From Rhabditoides inermis (Eukaryota > Nematoda > Chromadorea > Rhabditida > Rhabditidae), in assembly GCA_963966185.1 (NCBI GenBank), contig CAWZYM010000333.1, positions 155,103-219,102 of the forward strand: a DNA stretch of 64,000 nucleotides, read 5' to 3'. This document shows, piece by piece, positions 12,812-23,471 of this stretch (its first letter is position 1; each line of letters opens with the position of its first letter). Made by a program: the position numbers and the translations under genes. Below the pieces are notes generated by a model. That model was given only the letters and a program-made list of their open reading frames with translations. It did not search any database and had not been told where the DNA came from.

Positions 12812-14142
12812 TTCTCTCTTTCTCTCTCTTTATATTTGTTCTTCTCTTTCAATGAACTCATTTCAGTTCTACCCCAACGCGTTCCCCGATTCCCACGAGC
12901 TGATCAGTGTGCGGAAGTACATGTACCTACGACATCACAACGTCGTTCAGGTCATTTTTGCTAGTCGCCGATCGTCGCCAATCCACGATAAACATTCCAG
13001 TTACTCGGAGTGTGCCCTGGCCCGGTCCCATTGATGATCATCAACGACTATCAACCCGGTGGTTCCCTCAAGGAGAGATTGCGCAGCGACGCTACGGTAC
13101 CGTCATTTCACATGTACTCGTGTTTCATTCACATTTTAGGCCGATGCGACTACTCGCATTCGTTGGGCTCGTCAGTGCGCGTACGGCATAGCCTATCTGC
13201 ACCACAAGGGTGTAGTGCACTGCAACATCGGCGCACACAATGTTGTGTTTAGTGGAGATGGGACGGCGAAGGTACATGGGGGGGGGGGGAGAAATAACGT
13301 TGTGTTTAGTGGAGATGGGACGGCGAAGGTACATGGGGGGGGGGGAGAAATAACGAATAGTGAAAAATGGTGTTTTCAGATTGCTGATTTTGACCTTGGG
13401 TTCGGCGGCTCTTTCGCAGCCGAAGGCAGTCGCCTTTTACACATCTCGTGAGTTGCTTCTCTCTCTCTCTCTCACTCTCTCTCTCTCTCTTCTTTTTCTT
13501 TATTTCTCTCCTCTTCTCTTTCTCTCTCTTCTCTCTTCTCTCTTCTCTCTTCTCTCTCTCTCTCTTCTCTCTTCTCTCTTCTCTCTTCTCTCTTCTCTCT
13601 TCTCTCTTCTCTCTTCTCTCTTCTCTCTTCTCTCTTCTCTCTTCTCTCTTCTCTCTTCTCTCTTCTCTCTTCTCTTCTCTCTTCTCTCTTCTCTCTTCTC
13701 TCTTCTCTCTTCTCTCTTCTCTCTTCTCTCTTCTTCTCTCTTCTCTCTTCTCTCTTCTCTCTTCTCTCTTCTCTCTTCTCTCTTCTCTCTTCTCTCTTCT
13801 CTTTTCCTCCTTGTTCACTAGTGTGTTTTAAACCCTGTTTTCAGGCATATGGCGCCCGAGTTGATGAAGGGGGATGCGACGTTCTACACTCAACAATCCG
13901 ATCTCTGGGCTTTCGGAGTTCTATTGTGGGAAATTCACAATGACGCCACGGAGCCGTTCCATGGATTTGATGGCATACAAGTTGCGAAGCAGGTGCGAGC
14001 AGGCCGTTTGCTTTTGCTGGATGCGGTGCCGTCCGCCTTGGTCCCTCTGATCAAACAGTTGTGGAGCATGTCGCCGCAGCAGCGTGGAGACATCGAGCTC
14101 ATTCTCAACCAGCTCAAGCTCACCTCCTCTCCGTCTGTGTAG
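11046..14142 (+). CDS. SH2 domain-kinase protein, probable pseudokinase
   Basis: Sixteen exons give about 520 residues: 11046-11093, 11138-11170, 11228-11331, 11376-11451, 11565-11638, 11703-11754, 11818-11886, 11993-12072, 12231-12342, 12427-12582, 12681-12761, 12867-12950, 13001-13096, 13140-13271, 13380-13447, 13845-14142. An SH2 domain spans roughly 163-255, with GVFYFRP at the FLVR arginine. The kinase-like domain follows: lysine in VAIK (295), hinge region IINDYQPGGSLKERL, HCN at 382-384 where active kinases have HRD, DFD at 402-404 where they have DFG, and an intact APE. The glycine loop is also poor. Loss of the catalytic aspartate predicts little or no phosphotransfer, so it may act as a scaffold. 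The order resembles nematode FER-type SH2-kinases, while the HCN motif recalls the HGN of JAK pseudokinase domains. The fifth exon's donor is uncertain: another (ending before 11662) breaks the frame. Confidence 0.78.
13243..13355 (+). repeat. 56-bp tandem duplication of exon end plus donor
   Basis: GTTGTGTTTAGTGGAGATGG, GACGGCGAAG, the donor GTACATG, a G tract and GAGAAATAAC occur twice in tandem, at 13243 and 13299. The first copy is the real 3' end of the kinase exon 13140-13271. The second is intronic and carries an identical donor. Confidence 0.92.
13459..13805. repeat. CT-rich microsatellite, mainly a TTCTCTC heptamer
   Basis: After a (CT)n stretch, 13545-13805 consists largely of the 7-base unit TTCTCTC with a few phase slips. 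It fills the intron before the last kinase exon. The long Ser/Leu frames it produces are artefacts. Confidence 0.9.
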
Positions 14143-14759
14143 CGAATCTGTCTCTGTCGATCTATCTATATATCTATCTATTTATTCATATATCCGTCTG
14201 TCTGTTGCCATTTTCTAGCACAATATTGTATTTAATTTCGCATTCCCTCTCTGTCAGTTTTTCTCATTTTCTCTCTCTTTATATCTGCCACTAACCTCGA
14301 TTGCCTAACTATTAACCATGTTCGCGTAGCGAGATTGTATCCGTTTGTACGCTACGCTGATATTCTCATCTCATCCGACCCCTCTCTCCAAGTGCCACCG
14401 CCCGGCGTCTTTTACGTCCTGGTCCATCCAGAGACTGCTACAACAAGCGCTCCAGCAAAGGTGGTGAATTCAAGGGCAAAAGCCCTCTTGCCTTCTTATC
14501 GCGAAATTTCCTCACCGTAACCTAATTTATTTTTCCTCGCGGCGGGACGAATTTTCCAAAAATGTCCCAAATCCTTTGGTATTCAATATTTCGTTTCAAC
14601 CTGGCTTCGCTTGTAAGTTTGGTTAATCGTTATGTGATGCATATTTTGTTGTTTGACAGTATTCTATACTCACTTGTCTAGCAGTAGAACATACTGTCTC
14701 GAACTTGTGGATGTGTCATTGATACGTGTAATCTAGTTTTCATAGTTATTTTTTTTCAG

Positions 14760-15801
14760 CCGGGCGAGACGGACCAGCGTCTGTCGATCTTCAAGAAGGA
14801 GTGGTTCGGAAAGAGGACGGATCTCGACATTGAATGCAACGTCGAATTCCTCACCCTCTCCATTGCCACAACCTACCCAGGAGAATTCTCGGTACTGTTT
14901 TAAATCGTTTGATAATGTTGTTCAACTACGTTGGTTGGGTTGTTTTGATATTGGAATTGAATATTGTGTAAATGACGCGTGTCACATCTGTTTTGTAGGC
15001 GTCGACATTGACGCACCTTGTTGGAGTTGCGCGCAAGAACATTCGACACTACTGCGACGTCTCCCCCCTCTATCGTTAGTATTTAGTAGTAAGGTAATAT
15101 TTTTGTTTTGTAATTGGTGTGTTCAGATGACGGGCAAGTTCCCCGCGTCGTTCTCGTCGCAGTTTGGTCCGGCGTCACAGCTGCCCGGCAGCTACTCGAC
15201 CAAGTTCCCCGACAACGTCTGGTTCAGGAAGGAGGACTACGTGCTCGAGTGCGATCAGCACGTCGATGCGGTTCGTTACGTATTTCTCGAAGTAGAACAT
15301 AATGTCTCAAACTTGTACTCATATGTTTTTTAACTACGTGTAACGTAGTTTTCATAGTTCGTTTTCAGGTCACTGAGGAGTTTGCGTGATTCTCGCTCTG
15401 TCGACCACCAAATGGATTCATCTCAACAGACGACGGAATGAGGAGGTTCTTCAAGAGGTGCGATGAATGGTATGAAAAGCTACTGGTATAAACAACTGTA
15501 TGGCTGTGTTGTTGCAGGGCGTTTGCACATCTGCATCCGGGCGGGCGACTCATCATCGAACCCCAACCATTCTTCACTTACAAGAAGAGATCCAACATGA
15601 CGGTACGGTTTACTTAGGTTACGGTAGTTGAGTTCATATGTTACCGTTGTGACCTTCGTCTTTAGGATACGCTGAAGAAGAATTTCAAGGTGATTGAGTT
15701 CAAGCCGGAGGACTTTGAGATGTACCTGCTGAACGAGTACGGATTCGAGCGCGTCGAGCACCACGGAGTTCCCGAGGCGAAATGCGAGACAAGAACGAGT
15801 G
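14760..15801 (+). pseudogene. Bin3/MePCE-type RNA methylphosphate-capping methyltransferase, degenerate copy
   Basis: Six exon-like blocks (14760-14891, 14999-15075, 15127-15270, 15369-15457, 15518-15602, 15666-15801) match the Bin3 domain of the 7SK/U6 5'-cap methyltransferases: [85 protein letters not shown] and FKPEDFEMYLLNEYGF. The S-adenosylmethionine loop reads ECNVE where the family has GCNVG, both glycines being GGA to GAA. The VDIDA motif (about 15001) is in a different frame from the ARKNIRHYCD that follows. Block four needs two frame changes, near 15387 and 15432, to read as the family. The exon after 15075 does not join in phase, and no C-terminal exon is visible. Indels alone could be assembly errors; the two glycine changes could not. 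Confidence 0.8.
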
Positions 15802-15929
15802 GTGAGTCGTGGTGTTTGATTGTGGCGTGTACTTATACTCTGTCTCATTTATCATTGTGTTTATGTTGAGTATGTATTAGATGTTGATTGCGTATTGCTC
15901 TGTTGAAAAGGCTTGATTCGAAGTCGAAG

Positions 15930-15987
15930 ACGATGCGCGGAAAGGCTGCTCAAAGTTAGTTATGCGCGGAAAGGCTGCTCAAAGTTC
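15930..15987. repeat. 25-bp direct repeat
   Basis: ATGCGCGGAAAGGCTGCTCA followed by AAGTT occurs at 15931 and again at 15962, separated by six bases. It lies in the gap between the Bin3 pseudogene and the next gene. The rest of 15802-16359 holds no coding signal that I can support. Confidence 0.85.
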
Positions 15988-16359
15988 AAAGTCAGGGAGG
16001 AAAGCAGGCGGTGAGAGAAAAAGTGACTGCATATATGTTGCTTGTTGTCTGTATTTTTCGCTCGGCTCGTCACTCGCGCACTCGTTTTGTAGAAAAGGCA
16101 TGCTTGTTCAAGTGGGCGGGGTTTAATTTTCGCCTCGCCATAAATGATCAATTGCGCGGAAGCACTGAATTTGAAATGACTTTTGTTTCATAGTGCTATA
16201 AATATTTATCTGAATTCAGCAATCTTGATAGCTATGCATAAAAATACAATTATATATAATTATTACGATTACTAATAGCGTTTGATGTACAGGTGTGACA
16301 TCAATGCACATTAGAAGGAATGGACTTTTGACGGCGTGGCTCGGGTGCGCATGTTGCAT

Positions 16360-17399
16360 CTAGTGGCGACGTTGACCTCGTCCGAGTTGTGCCGGGGGCG
16401 GGGGAATCGGCAAGGCTCGCAGCTCCCGAATCTTATTTTTGTAGATCTAAAAGATGAGGGTTATTTCACTCTACCACTTTTCTCTTCTCGCTTTCATTCG
16501 CTGCTCACTCACATCGGGTAGCGAGTGGTACTTGGAATCTGCGTTCTCGACCACACTCGCTTGCAGCTGCTCCCAGAAGCACTTGGCACTAGTGTCTGAA
16601 CGAGCGATTGCAGAATGGCAGTGGTTTATAGGGTGATTAAGAGAGGGATTAAGAGAACGAGAAGAGAACGTGATCTACTTACGATGGTTCCGGTAAAGCG
16701 TCTGCGCGTCTTCCGCTTCCTTCATCAGTCCAGCAATGTGAGTCACGGTTGTGATATAGTCTTCGTCCGGTTGCGTTCCCTGGATATGTTTTGCATGATC
16801 ACTGAGTTAGATCATTATCAGAGCGCACCATTTGTACCGAGTTTATATTGGCGAACATCTCGTTAGACAGAATCGCTAAATTCTGCATTTGGAGCACCAT
16901 GTTGTCCGCGAGCACTGTAATCATATTCGATTGCGTCTCTATTTCTCCCTTTCCCACGTACTGTTTCTGTCCACGTTGGGCATTCCTTGGTTATTGCGTT
17001 TTATTGCGAGTTTTTCCTTGTGGCTTATTTCGCCACAGGCAAACCTTACCGTTCCGTCCAGCAGACTTTCGAACTGCATACTTTCGTACGCGCGTGTCGA
17101 CGTTTTTCCTGGAACGTCCCCATTCCCAACTCTATCATATATTGTACTCGTTCTCACTTGTCTGTAGAGTAGTGTTGGCATTGATAGCGACGGCGTTAAG
17201 GAAGTAGTGCGCCGAGTTGTAATGATTGGACCAAATAGGTAGTTGCGCACGCCTTTGCGCTACCCTAATAAAGGTAACGTCTGACGTCTTTCTCTACCTC
17301 ATGTACTCACTCGTAGTACATGTCGCCTGGTTTGTCTTCAACTCTGTTCAGGAATAGAAGATCTTCTACCGCCTGCCGATATATCGATGTTTTGAGCGC

Positions 17400-17433
<34 letters not shown>

Positions 17434-19651
17434 TAATAGAGGGGAAGGATTGATTAGAGCGCTACCTGTTTCACTGCTCGATCGCTCCAGGCTTGGGCGA
17501 GTGCTGCATCTCCGGCGGGTGTGGTGTGACATTGCACTATTATGCCTTCTCGTACCTCCCCGATCAAGCCTCTATCCATGATTACAGTGCCAAAGTGCTA
17601 AACACGCGTTATCGAATTTAGAGAGAGAGGGAAGAGGAAAATTCATTTACCCGCCATGCCGTTTGACCCCAGAAATATCCAGCCTTGAAGTATGATTGCA
17701 TTTTTCTGGATGGTGCCGGTGTTATTTGGCGCAGTTTGTTCTGCCCACCCTAACAAACATGGCAGTTCGGAATGTGTCGAGTCGAGTTCACCCACCGTTC
17801 CCATTAAGTAGTCTTCGATGCATCTCCTACCAGCGCGATTGCCAAAAACTTTTCTCAGGGTCTAGACAGAACAAATAGCTTGATGTGGTATCAATTAGGA
17901 ATTACTTCTAAGAATAATATCTGTCCGATTCTGTATGGGTCGGGAGAGTGCTGGAGGTGAAGCGGCACTTGGCTACAAGAAATATGATGGAGTGTTGGTT
18001 GTAGAATTGTATTCATTTTGTTTGGAAGTATGTCGTCAGAACATTCTGAAAACAAATGGTTTTGTACCGGTTGGCTCCGGCGGCAGGGGCGGGTGGTAGT
18101 GCAGGATTGGCGTGTCGCCGCTTCTCCTGTGCCGACTCGTACGCGCGATGCAGATTGAGCGCCATCTGAATTTAGCCTACAGTTAAGTCGGAAGCGCGTC
18201 ACTAATTACCGCGTAGTCCCGACTGAGGCGTGGCAGATGCTCGATCTCGGCTGTTTGCGGTGGCTGTTTTTCCATCGCCGCTCTGCATCATCGATAATTT
18301 ATGTATGTTCGTGAAATGAACACATTACGCACCTCCTCGTAATCAGCTCCTCCGCCCAGTGCTGGATGTTGTGCAACCCATTATCCGAAAGCAACTCTAA
18401 GACGATTGTTCGAGTTAAGATGCTGTCGTAGATGTAGCTGTAAGGGGACGTGATTTTGACGCAATCGCGGCGTTACATACTTGGCGGGATCTTTATCCGC
18501 ACATAACAACACGGCTGCCGCCGCACAACGCCACCCACAAGCCCAATTGTCCTAAAGGATATTTTCATACTGAACGCTACCTAGATTCTCAGCTCACGTT
18601 TTGGGTCTCGAAATTGGAGACAAATGCAAATCGAGGAGCACGTCCACGAACATGTGCGAACGCTTGTACAAAGGAATGCACCACCTCCTGAGACATAAGT
18701 TTATAGTATTTGTTGTTGAAGAGGGTCTTGCCTCGTATTCCGATTGTCTTTTTACAGGATCGGAGTCCCAGATTGTCAGAGTTCTTCCTTTTTTTCCTCC
18801 TTCAAACCTACAACGCAATTCATTCAACTTGTTTGTGGAATTTTTCGAGATTCATACACAGTCATTATCCAGTGCCCGGTGGCGTTCGCTGGTGCATCCG
18901 ACTCTCGCAAAAAGGCCTAAACACGCGGTTCGAATGTGATAGTAGTGAAATTGAGATTCCCACTATTTTTAACATTGAGTTCGGTTGCGTTGCGGCTGGA
19001 GCTTCATACCACGAAAAGAGTGCGTGCTGGTTTTTCATGATCATGTAAAATGACTTAACCTCTGTGCCACGCATCTGTAAATATATATTATTGATAATGG
19101 CATGTTGTTTGCTAGCTACCATGAGGTCTACGTTCGGGTCATTTTGATGAGATCCAGATCCGCCGTTTTGCCGATACCGCCTTCTTCTGTTGCCCTGTGG
19201 CTCAGCGCTTCTCGGCACTCGCACTACGAATTGCGGCGGGGGCGTGGAAGAAAACTCGCCCACGAAACTGGCGACGAGGAGCAAGAAAAAGTGGGGGTGC
19301 CCACAACACGTCATGATGAGAGAAACGAGACATTGAAACAAGCGTATGTCGTAGACGTTGCGGTACTGGAGCCGCAGTCCTACACATTTATGTTAAAAAG
19401 CCAGTCAGTGGGCATGACGTACCTGTAAGATTTTCATTATCGAGAGTGAACGTGAGCTGCGTGTTATGTGATGTCGCTGGCCAGGTTTCTTGGTTCCTAG
19501 ATGTCAAATGGCTTGAAGACGAGGTGCTGTTGTCGAGTATAGACGGGCCAGGCCGGCCAGGGTCAAACGTCTGAGCACATGCGACAGTGAACAGAGCGAT
19601 AGAGACGAGGACGTGCTGTAATGCACAATTCAAGCACAATATAAGAAACAT
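16360..19651 (-). CDS. Uncharacterised secreted or membrane protein, about 693 residues
   Basis: Twenty exons join in phase with GT/AG borders. The first are 19423-19651, 19120-19379, 19060-19074, 18860-18916, 18598-18783, 18481-18551, 18333-18437, 18210-18282 and 18068-18165; eleven more run to a TAG at 16360-16362. The start MFLILCLNCALQHVLVSIAL looks like a signal peptide ending near AQTF. A hydrophobic stretch HFFLLLVASFVGEF follows at about residue 105. A basic, proline-rich linker leads to a cysteine- and alanine-rich segment, DNWACGWRCAAAAVLLCAD, and the protein ends in PIPPPPAQLGRGQRRH. The central part is rich in aromatic residues (SYFKAGYFWGQTAW, WSNHYNSAHYFLNAVAI). I do not recognise a family. 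The 15-base exon 19060-19074 and the acceptor at 18783 are the weakest choices. The unbroken phase over 20 exons argues strongly for a working gene. Confidence 0.72.
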
Positions 19652-20754
19652 TATGTCATTATGATCTATTTTTTGGTTGATATTTACTAATCCCTCCGAA
19701 AACAGCTTAAAAGTAGCAACCGGCCTCGACACCCTAGCTTAGTTAGTATGTGATACCATTGCAATATATTCATGAGCGGTGTAGAGAGGTAGCACAATTT
19801 AATTTTATAGTAGACTCGTAGTTAGCTCAGGATTTGGCGGTGAAAACATTATCATGAACATTAAAATACAATATACGGAACGAATTGAAATGCAAATTTT
19901 CTTTCATTAAGCTGTACTCTGCACTGCGTTAATATTGCCATTTTGCTAACTCTTATATTGCCATTTTGCTAACTCAGCGGTCTGTGGGTTCGATTTTGGT
20001 GTCAAGATTTCGTTTCGTGAAAACAGTGAACTGTTTTGAACTGACACTGTCACCATAACTAAATAAACACGAGTGCGAGTGTTTAAATAAATGTTTGCCG
20101 TTCACAGAAGAACGTGCAAGCCACATAAGTGCGTTAATCGTCAAATATATTTATTGATCAGTGATTACAACTCGGAATGCTAGGCCAAGAAAGTTCGATT
20201 AGAAGTAGTATCAGAGAACAGAAAATCATTACGATATGCATTTTGTTGTACATTCATGCTCATGCAAAAGGTGATTAGTAGAGTGAGTGAAATGCGAATA
20301 AAAAGGATAAAAATAATTAGGATATAATCTAGCGATTAGCATACTTCCTTAAATTACTATTCCTATCTTATTAGTGAATATGATATCTTGATTTAGAACT
20401 CGGCTTCTACGGCGTCGTGCGTCGTACGCGCAGTCGACCCCGCATTCGCCGTGATGAGTGAGTATTGATCGATTATTGATTGATTTATGGTTGTGTATTG
20501 TGCGACGAATAATGCAGCAGAAGAGTTGTATTTAAGAGAGGGCGCGAAGCGCCCTTTCTTCTGGCTTAGGATAGGGCTCGCGCCAGAATTTTCAAGAAAC
20601 GATATCAAAAAGTCGTGTTAGCCGTAGGACAGATCATTGATCGCGGGCATCTTCGTAAGTTTTCTCCGAAAGAAGTTATGAGCGATCTCGCGCACCCATG
20701 AGGCGAGAGGCCAGCGTGTGGGTGTGTGGGTGTCGTTTCCAGTCACTCTGGTTC
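19652..20754. other. Gene-poor interval with a tRNA-like fragment
   Basis: No supported gene. A box-B-like GTGGGTTCGATTTTGG at about 19985, preceded by a doubled ATTGCCATTTTGCTAACTC (19935, 19959), may be a tRNA-derived relic. A short minus-strand frame ending in GSTARTTHDAVEAEF with a stop near 20395 could be a terminal exon, but it has no clear acceptor. Confidence 0.4.
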
Positions 20755-20769
20755 TCTGCCGAAAGCGTA

Positions 20770-20807
<38 letters not shown>

Positions 20808-21081
20808 TTCTCTGCGCGTCTAAGCAAGAAGTGGCAGGAACACGGCAGGAATACGGTATTCCTGCCAAAAAAGAGGCGGGGCCAACAGGCCAACGATTGG
20901 TGGAGCTTATTTCTCGCGCGAGAGTCAGGGTCATCATAGAAATAAGCTCCACCAATCAAAACTGTTGGCCCCGCCTCTTTTTTGGCAGGAACACCGTGTT
21001 CCTGCCGTGTTCCTGCCAATGTCTTCCTGTGGTCCCGCCAGCGCGCGAGAGATAGCGCGAGAGAGTACGCTTTCAGCAGAG
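20755..21081. mobile_element. Hairpin MITE with nested inverted repeats
   Basis: The outer arms CTCTGCCGAAAGCGTACTCT (about 20755) and AGAGTACGCTTTCAGCAGAG (about 21062) are near complements. The inner arms 20832-20912 and 20938-21018 pair almost perfectly, with TGGCAGGAACACGGCAGGAA at one end and AGAGGCGGGGCCAACAG inside. The loop carries CGCGCGAGAGTCAGGGTCAT. Internal CT/CTTT runs interrupt the left outer arm. There is no coding sequence. A decayed relative lies at 130-290. Confidence 0.82.
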
Positions 21082-21337
21082 AGCGCAGACGAATGACAGA
21101 TGCACTTACGCAGCGGCGAACGAAAAGATAGAGAGAAGTGTCGTTTCGAAGCGTTTGTATACAGTACCCAAAATATAGTTGCATATACGCAACAATCACG
21201 ATTTCAATGACTTGCTACCCCCGTTACAATCTGTCCTCTATCGTTCTGCGCATAATAATGAACGACAGAGCTTGGCGATCTCTAACAGCAGAAATTTCTA
21301 TGAAATTTAACAAAAGCACATATATTATCTGTTAAAA

Positions 21338-21430
21338 AGTACTTGCGTAAAGAGAGTCAGTTTGTCTTGACCCAATTCAACAAAAGCGCATGCATAAAAC
21401 GTTTACAAATACTAACACAAACCTGCGCAT
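21338..21430. mobile_element. Solo arm of fold-back family A (decayed)
   Basis: AAGTACTTGCGTAAAGAGAG, then a segment containing AATTCAACAAAAGCGCATGC, then ACACAAACCTGCGC matches the left arm of the full element at 36714-37092. The right arm is not present. Confidence 0.6.
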
Positions 21431-21494
21431 ATCGGACTGTTGACACTAACAGATCAATTAAAAGAATACAACAATTAAATAGTGTCAGTATTAG

Positions 21495-21545
21495 AGACAG
21501 AGAGAGAGAGAGGGGGGGGGAGAGAGAGAGAGAGAGAAAGAGAGG

Positions 21546-21580
<35 letters not shown>

Positions 21581-21750
21581 GGAGAGAGAGAGAGGGGGGG
21601 GGGGAGGGGAGAGGGGGATAGAGAGAGAGGGGGGGAGAGAGAGAGGGAGAGAGAGAGAGAGGGGGGGGGAGGGAGAGAGAGAGGGAGAGGGGGAGAGAGA
21701 GAGGGGGGAGAGAGGGGGGGGGGAGAGAGAGAGGGGGAGAGAGAGAGAGC
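21495..21750. repeat. GA/GGGA-rich low-complexity tract
   Basis: Runs of (GA)n alternate with G tracts of up to ten bases. The long Arg/Glu and Ser/Leu/Pro frames here are artefacts of composition. Confidence 0.95.
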
Positions 21751-21947
21751 ACTACGAAATGAATCTTTCTTAACATGTTTTGAATAGTTAAATAATCGTT
21801 TCATTATGTAATATTTTGCCAATTTTATTTGTAAAAGTCTTTTTTTTCTTGGTGGCACTACGGAATGAATCTTTCTTAACATGTTTTAAATAGTTAAATA
21901 ATCGTTTCATTATGTAATATTTTGCCAATTTTATTTGTAAGAAGTAT
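21749..21947. repeat. Direct repeat, unit about 90 bp
   Basis: GCACTACGAAATGAATCTTT and the following 70 bases to CAATTTTATTTGTAA recur from 21855 with only a few changes (period about 106). The unit is AT-rich and non-coding. Confidence 0.9.
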
Positions 21948-21949
21948 AA

Positions 21950-23270
21950 ACTGGTATGGTCAACTCCACTTTCAAATTCAGAGTGAACACTACCTTTAAT
22001 GTATCTTGGAGTTTTGTATGTAATTTTTGTTTACTTTTTTCCATACTGTGTCAATACACCCTCGAGACCGAAACACGGCAATGCCTCCACATTTTATTGG
22101 GGAAGCCGCGATATTGACAAATTGCCAAATTGCAAATTTACCAGGACAACTTTTCTCTCTCGCAATCTATATACCGCGGTCGGATTCAGCGTGTGAGACG
22201 CGCCGGGTTTGCACTGTTAGGCTCTGCCCATTATAACCAGGAGGAGGAGCGCTGTTGGCGCCACTCACTGGTTTCAGCGAAATGAGCAATCTCAGCGGTG
22301 ACGTGAGATAAAATACAAGGAAACTGCGAAGAGAGCGCGATCCGAACTGTGATTTACCGATATTTTCTCATAACGACAAATCCACCACCAGGAGAAGAGC
22401 GCCGGTAAGCGCATCTTCGACGCAAATATTTTTTTGAAAACAAATTTAAAACAGGAAAATTTTTTGAAAACAAATTAAAAACAGGACAAAACTGTGCTTT
22501 TGTGGTTTTGTCAAAGTAAAATGAAAACCTTTTTAAACCCCCGAATTTTTTTTCAATTGAAAAAAAACATTTGCATTTTGTTAAGCGATCTGTCGACTAA
22601 CGTCATGAGATCTGATTTTTACAATGCTAAACGGGTATTGGAAGTGTACACTCTGGTTGTCGAGGTTGTTTTAACGCCAGGACCAGAGTATAGTTAAAAT
22701 GTTACATTTTTGATTTTCATCATATTCTTCTGATTTTCATCATATTTTGTACAAGATTTTCGGCATATTTTTACATATTGGAATTGACTCAACATCGAAA
22801 ATCTGAGTGCACTTTTTTCCCATCTAATGGCTTTCTGGAAGCGAGCACTCAGTCTATAAATCGGGTATAAATCTATAAAATTATATAAATCGTCATTGCA
22901 AAACGGCCCCGCGCCCCATTCACAATGCTTGAACGAGAACCAATCAGAAGAACATATGCAAATCCGTCCCGCGCCGTAATTTGCAACACTCTCAGGCCGC
23001 ATTTGCAATCGAGTATATTGTTGCATCAGCTCTTCAGCAAAACATTTCGATCGTACGGGGTCGGATGCGGGATGGAATTCGATCGAATTCGGGATCGGAG
23101 TAGCGCGTGTTCAATAGAATGTGAATGCGAATCGCCCGGGTTAGCACGTTGGTACTTTTGAAATTACCTCTAACTTTGGTAATTAAATCATCACCAGATA
23201 TGAACAGAAAACTCCCTGCGACATCAAGCGCCGGGTTTACATTTGATATTTGAAGAAGAAGCGATCACGC
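21950..23270. other. Stretch without a supported gene
   Basis: Nothing with splice-consistent coding potential was found. AAATTTTTTGAAAACAAATT-like sequence is doubled at 22430-22480. A segment at 22765-22812 (TTGACTCAACATCGAAAATC) resembles the right end of the MITE at 41552-42117. Confidence 0.4.
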
Positions 23271-23273
23271 GTT

Positions 23274-23471
23274 TCATATTCTATTCATCGCGTCACTGAT
23301 TCTCCACTTTGTATTCTCCAGAACTGTTCTGTCCGAAGACACAAAATCGTTTTGCCCCAAGCGAGTTGCGTGCATGTTCACTCGTTCGAATTTTGCCCTG
23401 TCCGTCTCGTTAGCAGAAAACCATCCTTCTGCAGCATACAGCAGTCGTGGCTCAATACACGCCTTGTACAC
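23274..23471 (-). pseudogene. LINE reverse transcriptase C-terminal fragment
   Basis: The minus frame carries YKACIEPRLLYAAEGWFSAN followed by RAKFERVNMHATRLGQNDFV. This pattern (arg-leu-x-tyr-ala-ala, then a basic helix with HATRL) is typical of the region after the catalytic domain in non-LTR reverse transcriptases. The fragment is truncated on both sides and overlaps the edge of an oppositely oriented LINE. Confidence 0.5.

Noticed and set aside
13306..13831. Open frames rich in Ser/Leu or Arg/Glu around CT/GA tracts (also 21357-21882, 29279-29908, 43522-44151)
   Set aside because: Frames on both strands are open because of the microsatellite composition. None has splice support or a family match.
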